From: a virus
Direction: 5' to 3' (one strand)
IMG/VR virus record: IMGVR_UViG_3300047471_000541
Location: 1 to 64,000 of that record
DNA length: 64,000 nt
Shown here: positions 1-6,377 of the stretch, piece after piece
How positions within the stretch are numbered: position 1 is the first letter of the stretch
How the letters are laid out: every line of letters starts with the position of its first letter
Translations under genes and position numbers: made by a program
The notes under the pieces: generated by a model
Told to the model about the DNA's origin: nothing
Seen by the model: only the letters and a program-made list of their open reading frames with translations
Databases searched by the model: none

Positions 1-188
1 ATGGCGATGCGTTGGGCATTACGCACGCCGGAAGCGCCGGAGGCAACGACTTCCTCGACGATTGCGGTAGCGAAGCCTGCGCGTGGGGGTGGGGCTTCTT
101 CGATGGTGTCGCGGTAATCGGTTTTAGCCTTGCCTGTGCGCTTGGCGGGGTTGTGGAAGTTATCGAGTTGCTTGGCGTCGGCGCTCAT
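1..188 (-). CDS. Partial leftward gene, N-terminal 62 residues, unknown function
   Basis: Translation begins at the ATG at 188 (MSADAKQLDNF...) and is still open at the window edge, so only 62 residues are visible. The sequence is hydrophilic, has a Pro-rich stretch near residues 32-35, and shows no motif I recognise. No clear Shine-Dalgarno sequence precedes the ATG. The gene is divergent from the rightward block. If the genome is circular or terminally redundant, this gene could lie upstream of the terminase large subunit seen at the right edge, which would make a small terminase subunit a possible identity. That is an inference from position only. Confidence 0.6.
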   Translation of the reverse strand, partial: MSADAKQLDNFHNPAKRTGKAKTDYRDTIEEAPPPRAGFATAIVEEVVASGASGVRNAQRIA

Positions 189-236
189 GGCTTAGAGGGT
201 AAATGGGGGCAGCGAAAAAAAAACGAAAAAAGTTAC

Positions 237-265
237 TTGACTAGGGGGACAAGTAGAGCGATAAG
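237..265 (+). promoter_or_regulatory. Promoter P1 (TTGACT - 17 bp - GATAAG)
   Basis: The -35 box TTGACT is at 237-242 and the -10-like box GATAAG at 260-265, exactly 17 bp apart. An A-rich tract at 215-230, like an UP element, lies just upstream. The same -35/-10 pair with the same spacing recurs at 3538-3566 and 6378-6406, each time followed by a hairpin leader, which supports a genuine promoter family. Confidence 0.75.
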
Positions 266-270
266 GGGGT

Positions 271-294
271 GCGGGGTGTAATCCAGCACGCCGC
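271..294 (+). promoter_or_regulatory. Leader hairpin, loop TAATCCAG
   Basis: GCGGGGTG (271-278) can pair with CACGCCGC (287-294) with one mismatch around the loop TAATCCAG. It lies in the 5' leader made from P1, just before the ribosome-binding sequence AAAAGGAAAACC and the ATG at 311. The same stem and loop recur behind P2 and P3; the P3 copy pairs perfectly. Confidence 0.6.
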
Positions 295-310
295 GAACAA
301 AAGGAAAACC

Positions 311-490
311 ATGAAAATAACGATTGAGGGCGGCATCCTCAAGATAGAAATGCCGATGCAGACGCCGACGCCTTCGGCGAGTGGGAAAACGCTGGTTGTA
401 GCGACGACGCGGGGCAACGTGAAAACGGGTGCGACCGTGGACGGGAAGCCGATAACGCTGGGATTAAACGCTTACATTGCGAACCGATGA
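311..490 (+). CDS. Small conserved-type phage protein, 59 aa
   Basis: The product begins MKITIEGGILKIEMPM and ends in LGLNAYIANR. Start chosen at ATG 311 because AAAGGA lies 6 bases upstream inside the shared leader AAAAGGAAAACC. The sequence is beta-rich with a central TPSASGKTLVVATTRGN segment; I associate this layout with small uncharacterised phage proteins but know no function. It is the first gene of the P1 unit and its stop overlaps the next start (ATGA). Confidence 0.75.
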   Translation: MKITIEGGILKIEMPMQTPTPSASGKTLVVATTRGNVKTGATVDGKPITLGLNAYIANR

Positions 491-696
491 GGGTGTTTAC
501 TGAGCAACAGGCGCAGGAGGCCGCGAGGGCGGAAGTGATCTGGGCGGGGATGGACAAGAACGAGCGCGCAGGGGTGCGGTTTGGGCTGTTTCCTGCTGGG
601 AAGATGCACGAAGCGGAAAAGGAAGGGTTCGACTCGCACGGGCTAGTGTGTGCGCTGATGGATTGCGCGCAGAGGGCTGGGGGGATGCTGGCGTGA
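487..696 (+). CDS. Hypothetical protein, 69 aa
   Basis: Second gene of the P1 unit. Its ATG at 487 overlaps the preceding stop (ATGA), indicating translational coupling. The product MRVFTEQQAQEAARAEV... is soluble and mainly helical, with two cysteines (VCALMDCAQ) near the C-terminus. No domain recognised. Confidence 0.7.
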   Translation: MRVFTEQQAQEAARAEVIWAGMDKNERAGVRFGLFPAGKMHEAEKEGFDSHGLVCALMDCAQRAGGMLA

Positions 697-887
697 TTCT
701 TTCGGAGGTGAAGGAGCGCGCGGATGGGAAATGGAGTTGCACGATAACATTTAGCGGGGGGCGAAACGCCTTTGGGGGGCGCGAGTTCGGGAAAAGTTAC
801 CGCAAGATTGTGGATCGCGAGAAGCTGGAACATTACAAGCGGCTCCACGCACAAACGGCGGAGCAGGAGCAAGCGAGAGAGGGGTGA
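693..887 (+). CDS. Hypothetical protein, 64 aa (GTG start)
   Basis: Starts at GTG 693 within a GTGA overlap with the preceding stop, giving MILSEVKERADGKW... An upstream in-frame start at 648 is less likely because it would overlap the previous gene by about 50 bases. The product is charged, with a Gly-rich centre and a helical C-terminus (KIVDREKLEHYKRLH). Last gene of the P1 unit. No known family recognised. Confidence 0.65.
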   Translation: MILSEVKERADGKWSCTITFSGGRNAFGGREFGKSYRKIVDREKLEHYKRLHAQTAEQEQAREG

Positions 888-891
888 TTGA

Positions 892-950
892 TGCGGTCAG
901 GCGCTGGGGGTTCGATTCCTTCGGCGCTTGGACGCAGTAATTAAGCTGCG
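892..950 (+). promoter_or_regulatory. Structured leader with T-arm-like sequence and AATTAA-loop hairpin
   Basis: Two elements lie in this 82-base gap. First, GGGGGTTCGATTCC (906-919) resembles a tRNA T-arm. Second, CGCAG (933-937) pairs with CTGCG (946-950) around the loop TAATTAAG, directly before the leader GAACGAAAGGAAACC and the GTG at 969. The hairpin fits the pattern seen before other genes of this block. No complete tRNA cloverleaf could be built. Confidence 0.5.
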
Positions 951-968
951 AAGAACGAAAGGAAACCT

Positions 969-1640
969 GTGGAGAAAACGATTGAATTATTGGAGTACAC
1001 GAACCCGCGAACAAGCGCGGTTATAGAGGGGTGGCCGTGGGGGCAGAAGTTGAGGACAACGGCGCGCTTCTTTATTGAGGCGAACAAGTACGGGGAGCGC
1101 GCGGGGCGCATATTGGTTGATCCGAGAAGCGGGCGCGATTGCGCGCCGAAGTTTACGACCTACGCGAAAGCGGCGCGGATTGTAGATGGATCGGATGGCA
1201 GAACGTACATTGCGACGCTTGGTCAATTCAACTTCTCGCTCCAAATCGTGTGCGGGGACATGAAATACACGCGCGAATATCCGCCAGCGGGGGGCGCTGG
1301 GACGCCGGAACACGAGAGGCACGCTCAAATCTTGGCGCTCTTTAGCGCCGAGGCAACGCCCACTGACCCGCCGAAAGGCGGGGAGGTGGCGGGGTTGGAG
1401 CGCGATCTGGGCGATATGCGGGCGATCACCGACGACAGCGAGCCACTGGCGCAAGCCAACGCCGAAGGGCGCGACATAACGCTAGGCGAAGGGTTGGACT
1501 TTTTGCGAGGCGCGGGCGTGCAGGTGGTCGTCTTGGACGATCCCGACACGGTGGCCGAGAAATTGAGCGCGGCCTTTGGAGCGCCAGCGGCGCAGGGCGA
1601 ACCGATCAAGGGGACAAGCGGCGAAGGCGGTGCGGCGTGA
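969..1640 (+). CDS. Uncharacterised phage protein, 223 aa (GTG start)
   Basis: Start GTG 969 follows the leader AACGAAAGGAAACCT. The first 120 residues hold a compact domain (WPWGQKLRTTARFFIE..., then PKFTTYAKAARIVDGSDGRTY); I associate this pattern with an uncharacterised phage family. The C-terminal 100 residues are acidic and low in complexity, ending in Gly/Ala, and probably disordered. The stop overlaps the next gene (GTGA). No enzymatic motif is visible. Confidence 0.75.
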   Translation: MEKTIELLEYTNPRTSAVIEGWPWGQKLRTTARFFIEANKYGERAGRILVDPRSGRDCAPKFTTYAKAARIVDGSDGRTYIATLGQFNFSLQIVCGDMKYTREYPPAGGAGTPEHERHAQILALFSAEATPTDPPKGGEVAGLERDLGDMRAITDDSEPLAQANAEGRDITLGEGLDFLRGAGVQVVVLDDPDTVAEKLSAAFGAPAAQGEPIKGTSGEGGAA

Positions 1641-2050
1641 TTCTCGATCTAGCGCCGAATGAGTTGGAGCTAGTGTTGCGGGCGCTCAGTGATTACGTCA
1701 GCGACACGCGCGAACAGGCCGCGCGGGTTGTGGTCAGGCTCGCCGATCCAGAGGAGGGACACGAAATGGCGCGCTTTTTCCGGCAGGAGTGCGCGGCTGC
1801 GGCGATCCTCCGCGATGCGATCCAGAGCGGCGGGCGCGCGGTGGCCGCGCTTGGGACGCGCGAAGCGTTCAAGGCAGCGGAACACGCGGGCGAAATTGTG
1901 AAGGGCTGCGAAAGCGTGGACGAATTAGACGAAGCGAGCAACTACGAGGGCGCGCTTGCGAATTGTCCCGCCGACTTCACACAGGAGCAGAAGGAACTAG
2001 CGCAAGCGATCATCTTGCGAGCCTTCGAGCGGGCAATCGGGAGAACGTGA
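1637..2050 (+). CDS. Hypothetical helical protein, 137 aa (GTG start)
   Basis: GTG 1637 sits in a GTGA overlap with the previous gene, so the two are probably translated together. The product is Ala/Glu-rich and almost entirely helical (LAPNELELVLRALSDYVSDTREQ..., ending in a QEQKELAQAIILRAFERAIG helix). No catalytic motif or known domain was recognised. Confidence 0.7.
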   Translation: MILDLAPNELELVLRALSDYVSDTREQAARVVVRLADPEEGHEMARFFRQECAAAAILRDAIQSGGRAVAALGTREAFKAAEHAGEIVKGCESVDELDEASNYEGALANCPADFTQEQKELAQAIILRAFERAIGRT

Positions 2051-2065
2051 AAAATTAAACCCACA

Positions 2066-2106
2066 GCGCGCCGAGAAATCGGCGCGCGAGGGTGGAATTA
2101 ACCACC
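2066..2106 (+). promoter_or_regulatory. Tandem leader hairpins before 2126 gene
   Basis: GCGCGCCGA (2066-2074) and TCGGCGCGC (2079-2087) form a perfect 9-bp stem with a GAAA tetraloop. A second stem, GGTGG (2091-2095) with CCACC (2102-2106), encloses the loop AATTAA. No T-run follows, so these are more likely leader structures than a terminator. They precede AACAGGAGGAAACCT and the ATG at 2126. Confidence 0.6.
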
Positions 2107-2125
2107 GAACAACAGGAGGAAACCT

Positions 2126-2416
2126 ATGGGATTAAAAATCAACATTGAAACGGACAACGCGGCGTTCGAGGACAACGCGGGGATTGAGTGCGCGCGAATC
2201 CTGCGAAAAGTGGCGCAGAAAATCGAGGATTGGAGCGGGGCAAATGATTTCTCGCTTGGGCTGCTGGACATAAACGGCAACCGAGTCGGCGAAGCAATCG
2301 GCGAAGCTCAGGAGGAGGAGCGCGAAGTACGCGAGTTCACCAGCGACGACGAGGACGCGCCGCGCGAAGTGCGGGCGTGGAACGAAGGCGAGAGCGACGC
2401 GGAAAGGAACCGATGA
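2126..2416 (+). CDS. Small phage protein, 96 aa
   Basis: Starts at ATG 2126 behind a strong AGGAGG sequence. The N-terminal 60 residues (MGLKINIETDNAAFED..., ARILRKVAQKIE, LLDINGNRVG) have the layout of a widespread small phage protein of unknown function. A very acidic tail follows (QEEEREVREFTSDDEDAP), which is unusual for that core. The stop is joined to the next gene by ATGA. Confidence 0.75.
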   Translation: MGLKINIETDNAAFEDNAGIECARILRKVAQKIEDWSGANDFSLGLLDINGNRVGEAIGEAQEEEREVREFTSDDEDAPREVRAWNEGESDAERNR

Positions 2417-2787
2417 GCCGCATCATTTCCGAACCAGTGGACAGGGAGAGCGTGGAATTTTCCCTTTTCTTCGAGAACCCCGAAAGCAAGGGGAGCGGTT
2501 ACAGCTTTGACAGTGACGAAGCGGGGAACGTGGACGCGGAAAAGCTAAACGAAGTCGCGCGGGCGAACTTCGAGCGGATGCTGGCGGGCGACTGGCCGCG
2601 CGATGTTCGGCGCTTCGAGAGCCACTGGCGCGAGCCAGCGGTAATCGAGTGCGACTGCGGGACGCACCTAGAGCTTTATAGCTCGTGGGCGAACTCCTGC
2701 CAGCGGTGCGGGCGCGAATACAACGGGAGCGGGCAACTGCTCGCTCCTCGGAGTCAGTGGGGAGAGGAAACCGGAGAGAGGTTTTGA
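2413..2787 (+). CDS. Zinc-ribbon phage protein, 124 aa
   Basis: ATG 2413 lies in an ATGA overlap; the longer reading from 2377 would overlap the previous gene. Residues about 88-106 carry two Cys pairs (CDCG ... CQRCG), a probable zinc ribbon, followed by REYNGSGQLLAPRSQWGEET. I recognise this C-terminal block from uncharacterised phage proteins. Function unknown; nucleic-acid or protein binding is possible. Confidence 0.75.
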   Translation: MSRIISEPVDRESVEFSLFFENPESKGSGYSFDSDEAGNVDAEKLNEVARANFERMLAGDWPRDVRRFESHWREPAVIECDCGTHLELYSSWANSCQRCGREYNGSGQLLAPRSQWGEETGERF

Positions 2788-2802
2788 TTGACGCTAACAG
2801 GG

Positions 2803-2849
2803 GCAGCCGCCGAAGGGTTGGCTGCTCTTGTGGGCGGGAATTAACCCGC
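2803..2849 (+). promoter_or_regulatory. Tandem leader hairpins before 2869 gene
   Basis: GCAGCC (2803-2808) pairs with GGCTGC (2820-2825). GCGGG (2834-2838) pairs with CCCGC (2845-2849) around the loop AATTAA. The second hairpin is followed directly by GAGGAACGAAAGGAAACC and the ATG at 2869, the same arrangement as at 2091-2126. Confidence 0.6.
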
Positions 2850-2868
2850 GAGGAACGAAAGGAAACCA

Positions 2869-3240
2869 ATGCAGATTAGCAGATGCAGGAAGAACATAAT
2901 GGGGACGGTGAGCTTTGACGGCAAATGCTCAGGGATGCGGAAAGCGCAGGACTTCATCGTTTACCCGATGCAGGACAGCGGGGAAATCATCACGATCCAG
3001 AGCGACCACCGATTCGGGCAGATAGACCTAGCCAACGGCAAGGGGATATTGAGCGCCAACACGACCGGACACGCGGGCGCGGCGTGGCTTGGGTTGAGTG
3101 TGATGAGAAAAACGGCGGTGGACGTTGAGCTTGCGGCGGAAGATTTGCAGACGCTTCGCCAGTGGGTGAAATCAACGGGCGGGATTCTGGTGGGTTCGTC
3201 CATCGTCAAAAGCGACAATACGGGCGCGCTGGCCTTATGA
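2869..3240 (+). CDS. Hypothetical protein, 123 aa
   Basis: Starts at ATG 2869 after the leader AACGAAAGGAAACCA. The product MQISRCRKNIMGTVSF... is a soluble alpha/beta protein with the segment FIVYPMQDSGEIITIQSDHRFGQIDL and a helix near the C-terminus (AEDLQTLRQWVKSTGG). No domain recognised. Its stop overlaps the next start (ATGA). Confidence 0.75.
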   Translation: MQISRCRKNIMGTVSFDGKCSGMRKAQDFIVYPMQDSGEIITIQSDHRFGQIDLANGKGILSANTTGHAGAAWLGLSVMRKTAVDVELAAEDLQTLRQWVKSTGGILVGSSIVKSDNTGALAL

Positions 3241-3473
3241 GTAAGCGCGCAAACCACGCGCACACGCACCCCTGTTGGCGGCAGGGGTGCGACATGGCGG
3301 CGATCTGTCACCGGAGAGACTGCCACAAAAGCGGCGGATATTGCCGAGCGCACAAACCGTTGCCAGAAGTGGCGACGGTGCGCTGTCCCGATCACCGCAA
3401 CGGTGGCGCGACCAGTTGCCCGCGCGGAGGCGCGGCGCTGCAAATCTGGCAGCGCCGCCAGTGGGGCGACTGA
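3237..3473 (+). CDS. Cys/His-rich small protein, 78 aa
   Basis: ATG 3237 is in an ATGA overlap with the preceding stop, so I prefer it to an upstream in-frame start at 3162. The product has seven cysteines and seven histidines in 78 residues (HPCWRQGC, CHRRDCHKSGGYCRAHK, CPDHRNGGATSC), suggesting two metal sites. It is basic and ends WQRRQWGD. Function unknown; a zinc-binding accessory protein is the most one can say. Confidence 0.65.
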   Translation: MSKRANHAHTHPCWRQGCDMAAICHRRDCHKSGGYCRAHKPLPEVATVRCPDHRNGGATSCPRGGAALQIWQRRQWGD

Positions 3474-3491
3474 CCGGAGAAAATCCTGGCG

Positions 3492-3520
3492 GGCGCGTCC
3501 GAAAAAAAATCGGGCGCGCC
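3492..3520 (+). other. Strong GC hairpin with A8 loop upstream of P2
   Basis: GGCGCGTCCG (3492-3501) pairs with CGGGCGCGCC (3511-3520) with one G-T pair; the loop is AAAAAAAAT. It lies between the stop at 3473 and promoter P2. An A-run rather than a T-run follows, so it is not a standard rho-independent terminator on this strand, although it could still separate the two units. Confidence 0.5.
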
Positions 3521-3537
3521 GGCCAAAAAATAAATTC

Positions 3538-3595
3538 TTGACTGTCGCTTTACTTAGTGCGATAAGAGAGCGCGGGGTGTAATCCAGCACGCCGC
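3538..3595 (+). promoter_or_regulatory. Promoter P2 and leader hairpin
   Basis: TTGACT (3538-3543), a 17-bp spacer and GATAAG (3561-3566) repeat P1 and P3. The spacer CTTTACTTAGT is identical to P3. An A-rich tract (3525-3535) lies upstream. Downstream, GCGGGGTG (3572-3579) and CACGCCGC (3588-3595) form the leader stem around TAATCCAG. The unit then reads AACGAAAGGAAACCA and ATG 3612. Confidence 0.8.
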
Positions 3596-3611
3596 AAACG
3601 AAAGGAAACCA

Positions 3612-3851
3612 ATGTTTAACTCGCACTATAAAGCGAGAAGCGAACGAACCGACGAAGCGGAGCGGGGACTGATCCCCGCGATCCGCCGAACCTACGCGCC
3701 GGAGATTACCCTTGGCGACATGGCCGAGGCGCTCGGCGTGGAATTACAAGCGGAGGACGAACGCCTAATTGAAGCGATGCGCGGCGCGGAGCAGTTGCCG
3801 TACACCTTCGAGGAGGCGCTGGCGCGCAGAGAGGAGGCCAATGTTGATTGA
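3612..3851 (+). CDS. Hypothetical protein, 79 aa
   Basis: First gene of the P2 unit, starting at ATG 3612 after AACGAAAGGAAACCA. The product has a basic N-terminus (MFNSHYKARSERTDE) and then helical segments (ITLGDMAEALGVELQAEDERLIEAMRGAEQ). The phrase LGDMAEALGV could be part of a small helix-turn-helix, but it is too short to assign. It overlaps the next gene by 11 bases. Confidence 0.7.
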   Translation: MFNSHYKARSERTDEAERGLIPAIRRTYAPEITLGDMAEALGVELQAEDERLIEAMRGAEQLPYTFEEALARREEANVD

Positions 3852-4239
3852 GGAAACTGTGGCTTGGTTGCGCGACTACGTGAACGACTGCGAGGAAAAC
3901 TCGAAGTCAGGAAACGAGGCGCGCGAACTGGCCGACGCATTGGAAGCGACCATCGAGGACACGCAACTTTACTTCGTGTGTCCAGATGGGCGCGACGATT
4001 GCGAAATACCAACTTCACCCGATCCAATGCCGCTCTGCGAAGTCGGGGCGCATATTGCGATCCTGCGGAAGATGTATCTCCGGCAGGGGTATTTCTCCAA
4101 CGCGAGGCAAGAGCGAATAGCGCCGAGCGAGCTTTGTTTTAAGCTCGTGCCATACGAGGAAGAACCCGAACGAGTAGCCGACGGCGAAGATGCCGAGGAA
4201 TGGCAGAAGCGCACAGACAGGGAAGGAGGTAGAGGATGA
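3841..4239 (+). CDS. Hypothetical acidic protein, 132 aa
   Basis: ATG 3841 is preceded by GAGAGGAGG, a strong Shine-Dalgarno sequence, so I choose it over the upstream start at 3769. The product MLIEETVAWLRDYVND... is acidic and soluble, with a conserved-looking middle (YFVCPDGRDDCEIP) and a polar tail. No family recognised. The stop is joined to the next micro-gene by ATGA. Confidence 0.7.
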   Translation: MLIEETVAWLRDYVNDCEENSKSGNEARELADALEATIEDTQLYFVCPDGRDDCEIPTSPDPMPLCEVGAHIAILRKMYLRQGYFSNARQERIAPSELCFKLVPYEEEPERVADGEDAEEWQKRTDREGGRG

Positions 4240-4316
4240 GCGACAAGTGGAAAGCCTTTTGGCTCGCTGTGGGGCTGCTGGTGGCGATTGGAATAATTGT
4301 CGCCTGTTGGAGTTAG
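4236..4316 (+). CDS. 26-residue membrane microprotein
   Basis: The reading frame MSDKWKAFWLAVGLLVAIGI ending IVACWS starts at ATG 4236 in an ATGA overlap and has a near-ideal GGAAGGAGGT sequence just upstream. About 17 hydrophobic residues form one membrane segment behind a short N-terminus with two lysines. The strong ribosome site and the coupling argue that it is translated. Role unknown; small phage membrane peptides often act on host envelope proteins or in lysis timing. Confidence 0.6.
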   Translation: MSDKWKAFWLAVGLLVAIGIIVACWS

Positions 4317-4327
4317 TCAGTCGCGGT

Positions 4328-4357
4328 CTGAGCGCGTGGCAGGTGCTACGCGCTCAG
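4328..4357 (+). promoter_or_regulatory. 10-bp leader hairpin
   Basis: CTGAGCGCGT (4328-4337) and ACGCGCTCAG (4348-4357) are perfect inverted repeats around a 10-base loop. It lies between the micro-gene stop and the leader AACGAAAGGAAACC of the 4400 gene. No T-run follows. A weaker stem around AATTAT lies at about 4363-4380. Confidence 0.55.
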
Positions 4358-4399
4358 GACGCGGCGGAATTATCCGTCCGTAAACGAAAGGAAACCTAG

Positions 4400-4999
4400 A
4401 TGAAAAAACTGAACATAGGCGGCGCAACAACCGAAGCGCCGTCGAAGTCCAAGTCAAAACACCCATCGGTAAAAGTAGGCGGGCGACTCGAAGAATTGCT
4501 CAGGCAGTTCGTCGTCGTCAATCCGCAGTTCAAGACCTTGAAGGCACAGCAAGAAACGCTTTCCCGCGATATTGGCGGGGAAACGCGCCCGCTGTTCTTC
4601 GAGTACTTTGCCGGAGTAGTGCCGGAAAGCTCGACCATGCTGGCGAACGTGGGAGGCCGCGACGTTAAGCTGATCGTCAAAGACCGCTACAGCCAAATGT
4701 TGACCGACGACAAGCGCCTGCGCGCTGCGATCGGCGACGAAGTGGTGGACAAGTGGTTCCACTGGCGCACCAAGTACGGGATTGATTACGACAAAATCGC
4801 GGAGGACAAGCAGGAAGCCTTCGCCGCTGGCGTTGAGGAGTTGCGGGTGAAGTTGGGCATCGCTGCCGATGCGATCACCGCGAAACAGTTTGTCGAGCCG
4901 AACGCGGGCTTTCACGAGTCGCGCACAATCACGCTCACACCGGAGCAGAACAAGGCGCTCGACGCTTTGTTGCCTGTGACGGCTTACCCGATGCTCTAA
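4400..4999 (+). CDS. Uncharacterised protein, 199 aa, before the ligase-like gene
   Basis: ATG 4400 follows AACGAAAGGAAACCTAG. The first 25 residues are Lys/Ser-rich and likely flexible. The rest is an alpha/beta domain (VGGRLEELLRQFVVVNPQFKTLK..., DRYSQMLTDDKRLRAAIGDEVVDKWFHWRTKYGID). It overlaps the ligase-like gene at TAATG, so the two are probably co-expressed and may act together on DNA ends, but that is inference. No domain recognised. Confidence 0.75.
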   Translation: MKKLNIGGATTEAPSKSKSKHPSVKVGGRLEELLRQFVVVNPQFKTLKAQQETLSRDIGGETRPLFFEYFAGVVPESSTMLANVGGRDVKLIVKDRYSQMLTDDKRLRAAIGDEVVDKWFHWRTKYGIDYDKIAEDKQEAFAAGVEELRVKLGIAADAITAKQFVEPNAGFHESRTITLTPEQNKALDALLPVTAYPML

Positions 5000-5667
5000 T
5001 GGAAACACTGACGATTGACGCGCTGGAGTTCTATCCCCCAGCGCCGAGCAACGGGGGCGAATTAAGCGAACTAACGCCGCCCAAGGTGGGCGAGTGGGTT
5101 TGGCAACCGAAGGTGGACGATTGGCGCGGAGTAGTGGACGCGCCGAGCGGGGTGGTGTGGTCGCAGTATGGCGATCTGTCCACGATAGCCTTGCAAGGCA
5201 AAATCAAAGCGGCGCTGGCGATCCTGCGGGCGAAGTGGGGCGGTTCAACCGAGCCGTGGCAACGCTTCGACGTTGGACTGATGGAAAACCGTCACGACCT
5301 GATGCGCGGAAGCATCATCATCTTCGACGTAATGGATTCGTGCTGGCCGCACCATGAGCGGCGCGCATGGCTGGAGAGCAAGTTTCCTGTTCTGCCGCTG
5401 GCTCACATCATGCTGGCCGGAGTGGCGAACGTGCGGGACGAAGTGTTCCTGATTAACGAGTGGCGAGAGGATACAAAATCGGAAAAGATGTTTCCGGTTC
5501 CGCTTGAGCCGCTGGCCTTGCAACGCCTACTCAAGCGCGAAAATGACCTCGTGGGACACAAGTTTTACGAGGGTTTGGTGGCGAAGCGCGCCGACGCGCT
5601 TTATCCGGTCGCCACGAAGGCGAAGCAGAAAACGGCGGTGTGGGTAAAGCACAGGTTCGACCAATGA
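4999..5667 (+). CDS. ATP-dependent DNA/RNA ligase-like nucleotidyltransferase, 222 aa
   Basis: Members of this superfamily activate a 5'-phosphate with ATP through a lysine-AMP intermediate. Visible motifs: motif I KVDDWR with Lys38 (the usual form is KxDGxR, so Gly is replaced by Asp); motif III-like IIIFDVM near 106-112; motif IV EGLVAKR at 191-197; motif V WVKHRF with Lys217. The protein ends right after motif V, so there is no OB-fold domain. A minimal ligase, an RNA ligase or an mRNA-capping-like enzyme remain possible. Start ATG 4999 overlaps the preceding TAA. Confidence 0.7.
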   Translation: METLTIDALEFYPPAPSNGGELSELTPPKVGEWVWQPKVDDWRGVVDAPSGVVWSQYGDLSTIALQGKIKAALAILRAKWGGSTEPWQRFDVGLMENRHDLMRGSIIIFDVMDSCWPHHERRAWLESKFPVLPLAHIMLAGVANVRDEVFLINEWREDTKSEKMFPVPLEPLALQRLLKRENDLVGHKFYEGLVAKRADALYPVATKAKQKTAVWVKHRFDQ

Positions 5668-5873
5668 GAGCGCGCTTTCGCATCTACGAGGTTGAACATC
5701 AGGGCGACGAAGCCGAGTCACTTCACGATCTTAGAATAGCGGGGTGTGACAACATCGAGGTTTTGTCGAGGGATTACGAGGGGGAGGAGTCAATCGCGGT
5801 GGCGGTTGACCTCCCCGAAGGCATGACGAATTTTCGCGAGCTAGAACCCAAGCTCGAGTACGCCTGTCTGTAG
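5664..5873 (+). CDS. Hypothetical protein, 69 aa, coupled to the ligase-like gene
   Basis: ATG 5664 is in an ATGA overlap with the ligase-like gene. The product MRARFRIYEVEHQGDEAESL... alternates strands and acidic turns and looks like a small beta-rich domain. Coupling suggests a partner or an independent small early protein. No family recognised. Confidence 0.7.
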   Translation: MRARFRIYEVEHQGDEAESLHDLRIAGCDNIEVLSRDYEGEESIAVAVDLPEGMTNFRELEPKLEYACL

Positions 5874-5884
5874 TTTGTTCCTGT

Positions 5885-5949
5885 CTGCTGGCGGAATGAG
5901 AGAGCGCCTGTGAGCGCCGACCGCCAGCAGCAGGGAGCAATCCAGCTCC
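5885..5949 (+). promoter_or_regulatory. Two leader hairpins before 5968 gene
   Basis: CTGCTGGCGG (5885-5894) and CCGCCAGCAG (5921-5930) are perfect 10-bp inverted repeats around a 26-base loop. GGAGC (5934-5938) and GCTCC (5945-5949) then enclose AATCCA, the loop also found behind P1, P2 and P3. The leader AACGAAAGGAAACCA and ATG 5968 follow. Confidence 0.6.
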
Positions 5950-5967
5950 GATAACGAAAGGAAACCA

Positions 5968-6171
5968 ATGCGAAGAAAGAACAACCAACCAACACCGTTG
6001 ATGGATCGGCTGAAAGCCCAAATCCTAACGTTGGGTGGAGAAATCCCCGCGCCGTGGCCGTGGGCAATAACCGGCAGGAAAGTCAGCAGAGGCAAAGTCG
6101 AGGTCGATGTTGCCCTGTACAACCTGCAACTACTGGAACTGCGGGACGACCTGCTCAAAAAGGCCGCATGA
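5968..6171 (+). CDS. Hypothetical protein, 67 aa
   Basis: ATG 5968 follows AACGAAAGGAAACCA. The product has a basic N-terminus, a Pro/Trp-rich middle (GGEIPAPWPWAITG) and a C-terminal helix (ALYNLQLLELRDDLLKKAA). No domain recognised. It is joined to the next gene by ATGA. Confidence 0.7.
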   Translation: MRRKNNQPTPLMDRLKAQILTLGGEIPAPWPWAITGRKVSRGKVEVDVALYNLQLLELRDDLLKKAA

Positions 6172-6368
6172 CCATCAAGGAAGCGATTGAGAAGGCCGTC
6201 CGCGAGCGCAACTCGGCGCTCGCGGGGCGGATCTGTGACAAGATGCGGTTCGAGCTTGGCGCGACTTACGCGGACGTTGAGTCCAGGTTTGTCGAGGCCG
6301 GGGCTACCAAGAGCGATTTCGAGGCGCTGATGTATTACGCGGATCAGGACGGCGTTCCAAATTCGTAA
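6168..6368 (+). CDS. Hypothetical helical protein, 66 aa
   Basis: ATG 6168 lies in an ATGA overlap. The product MTIKEAIEKAVRERNSALAG... is a small helical protein; the segment ATYADVESRFVEAGATKSDFEAL has a helix-turn-helix-like rhythm, but I would not assign DNA binding on that alone. Last gene before promoter P3. Confidence 0.7.
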   Translation: MTIKEAIEKAVRERNSALAGRICDKMRFELGATYADVESRFVEAGATKSDFEALMYYADQDGVPNS

Positions 6369-6377
6369 AAATAATTC

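Noticed and set aside
12-281. Rightward reading frame over the left edge
   Set aside because: It lies opposite the leftward partial gene, crosses promoter P1 and has no ribosome site. The leftward frame has better protein composition.
892-950. Complete tRNA gene
   Set aside because: Only a T-arm-like segment is present; no matching acceptor stem, D-arm or anticodon arm with correct spacing could be built.
3492-3520. Rho-independent terminator before P2
   Set aside because: The stem is strong, but an A-run rather than a T-run follows it on the transcribed strand.
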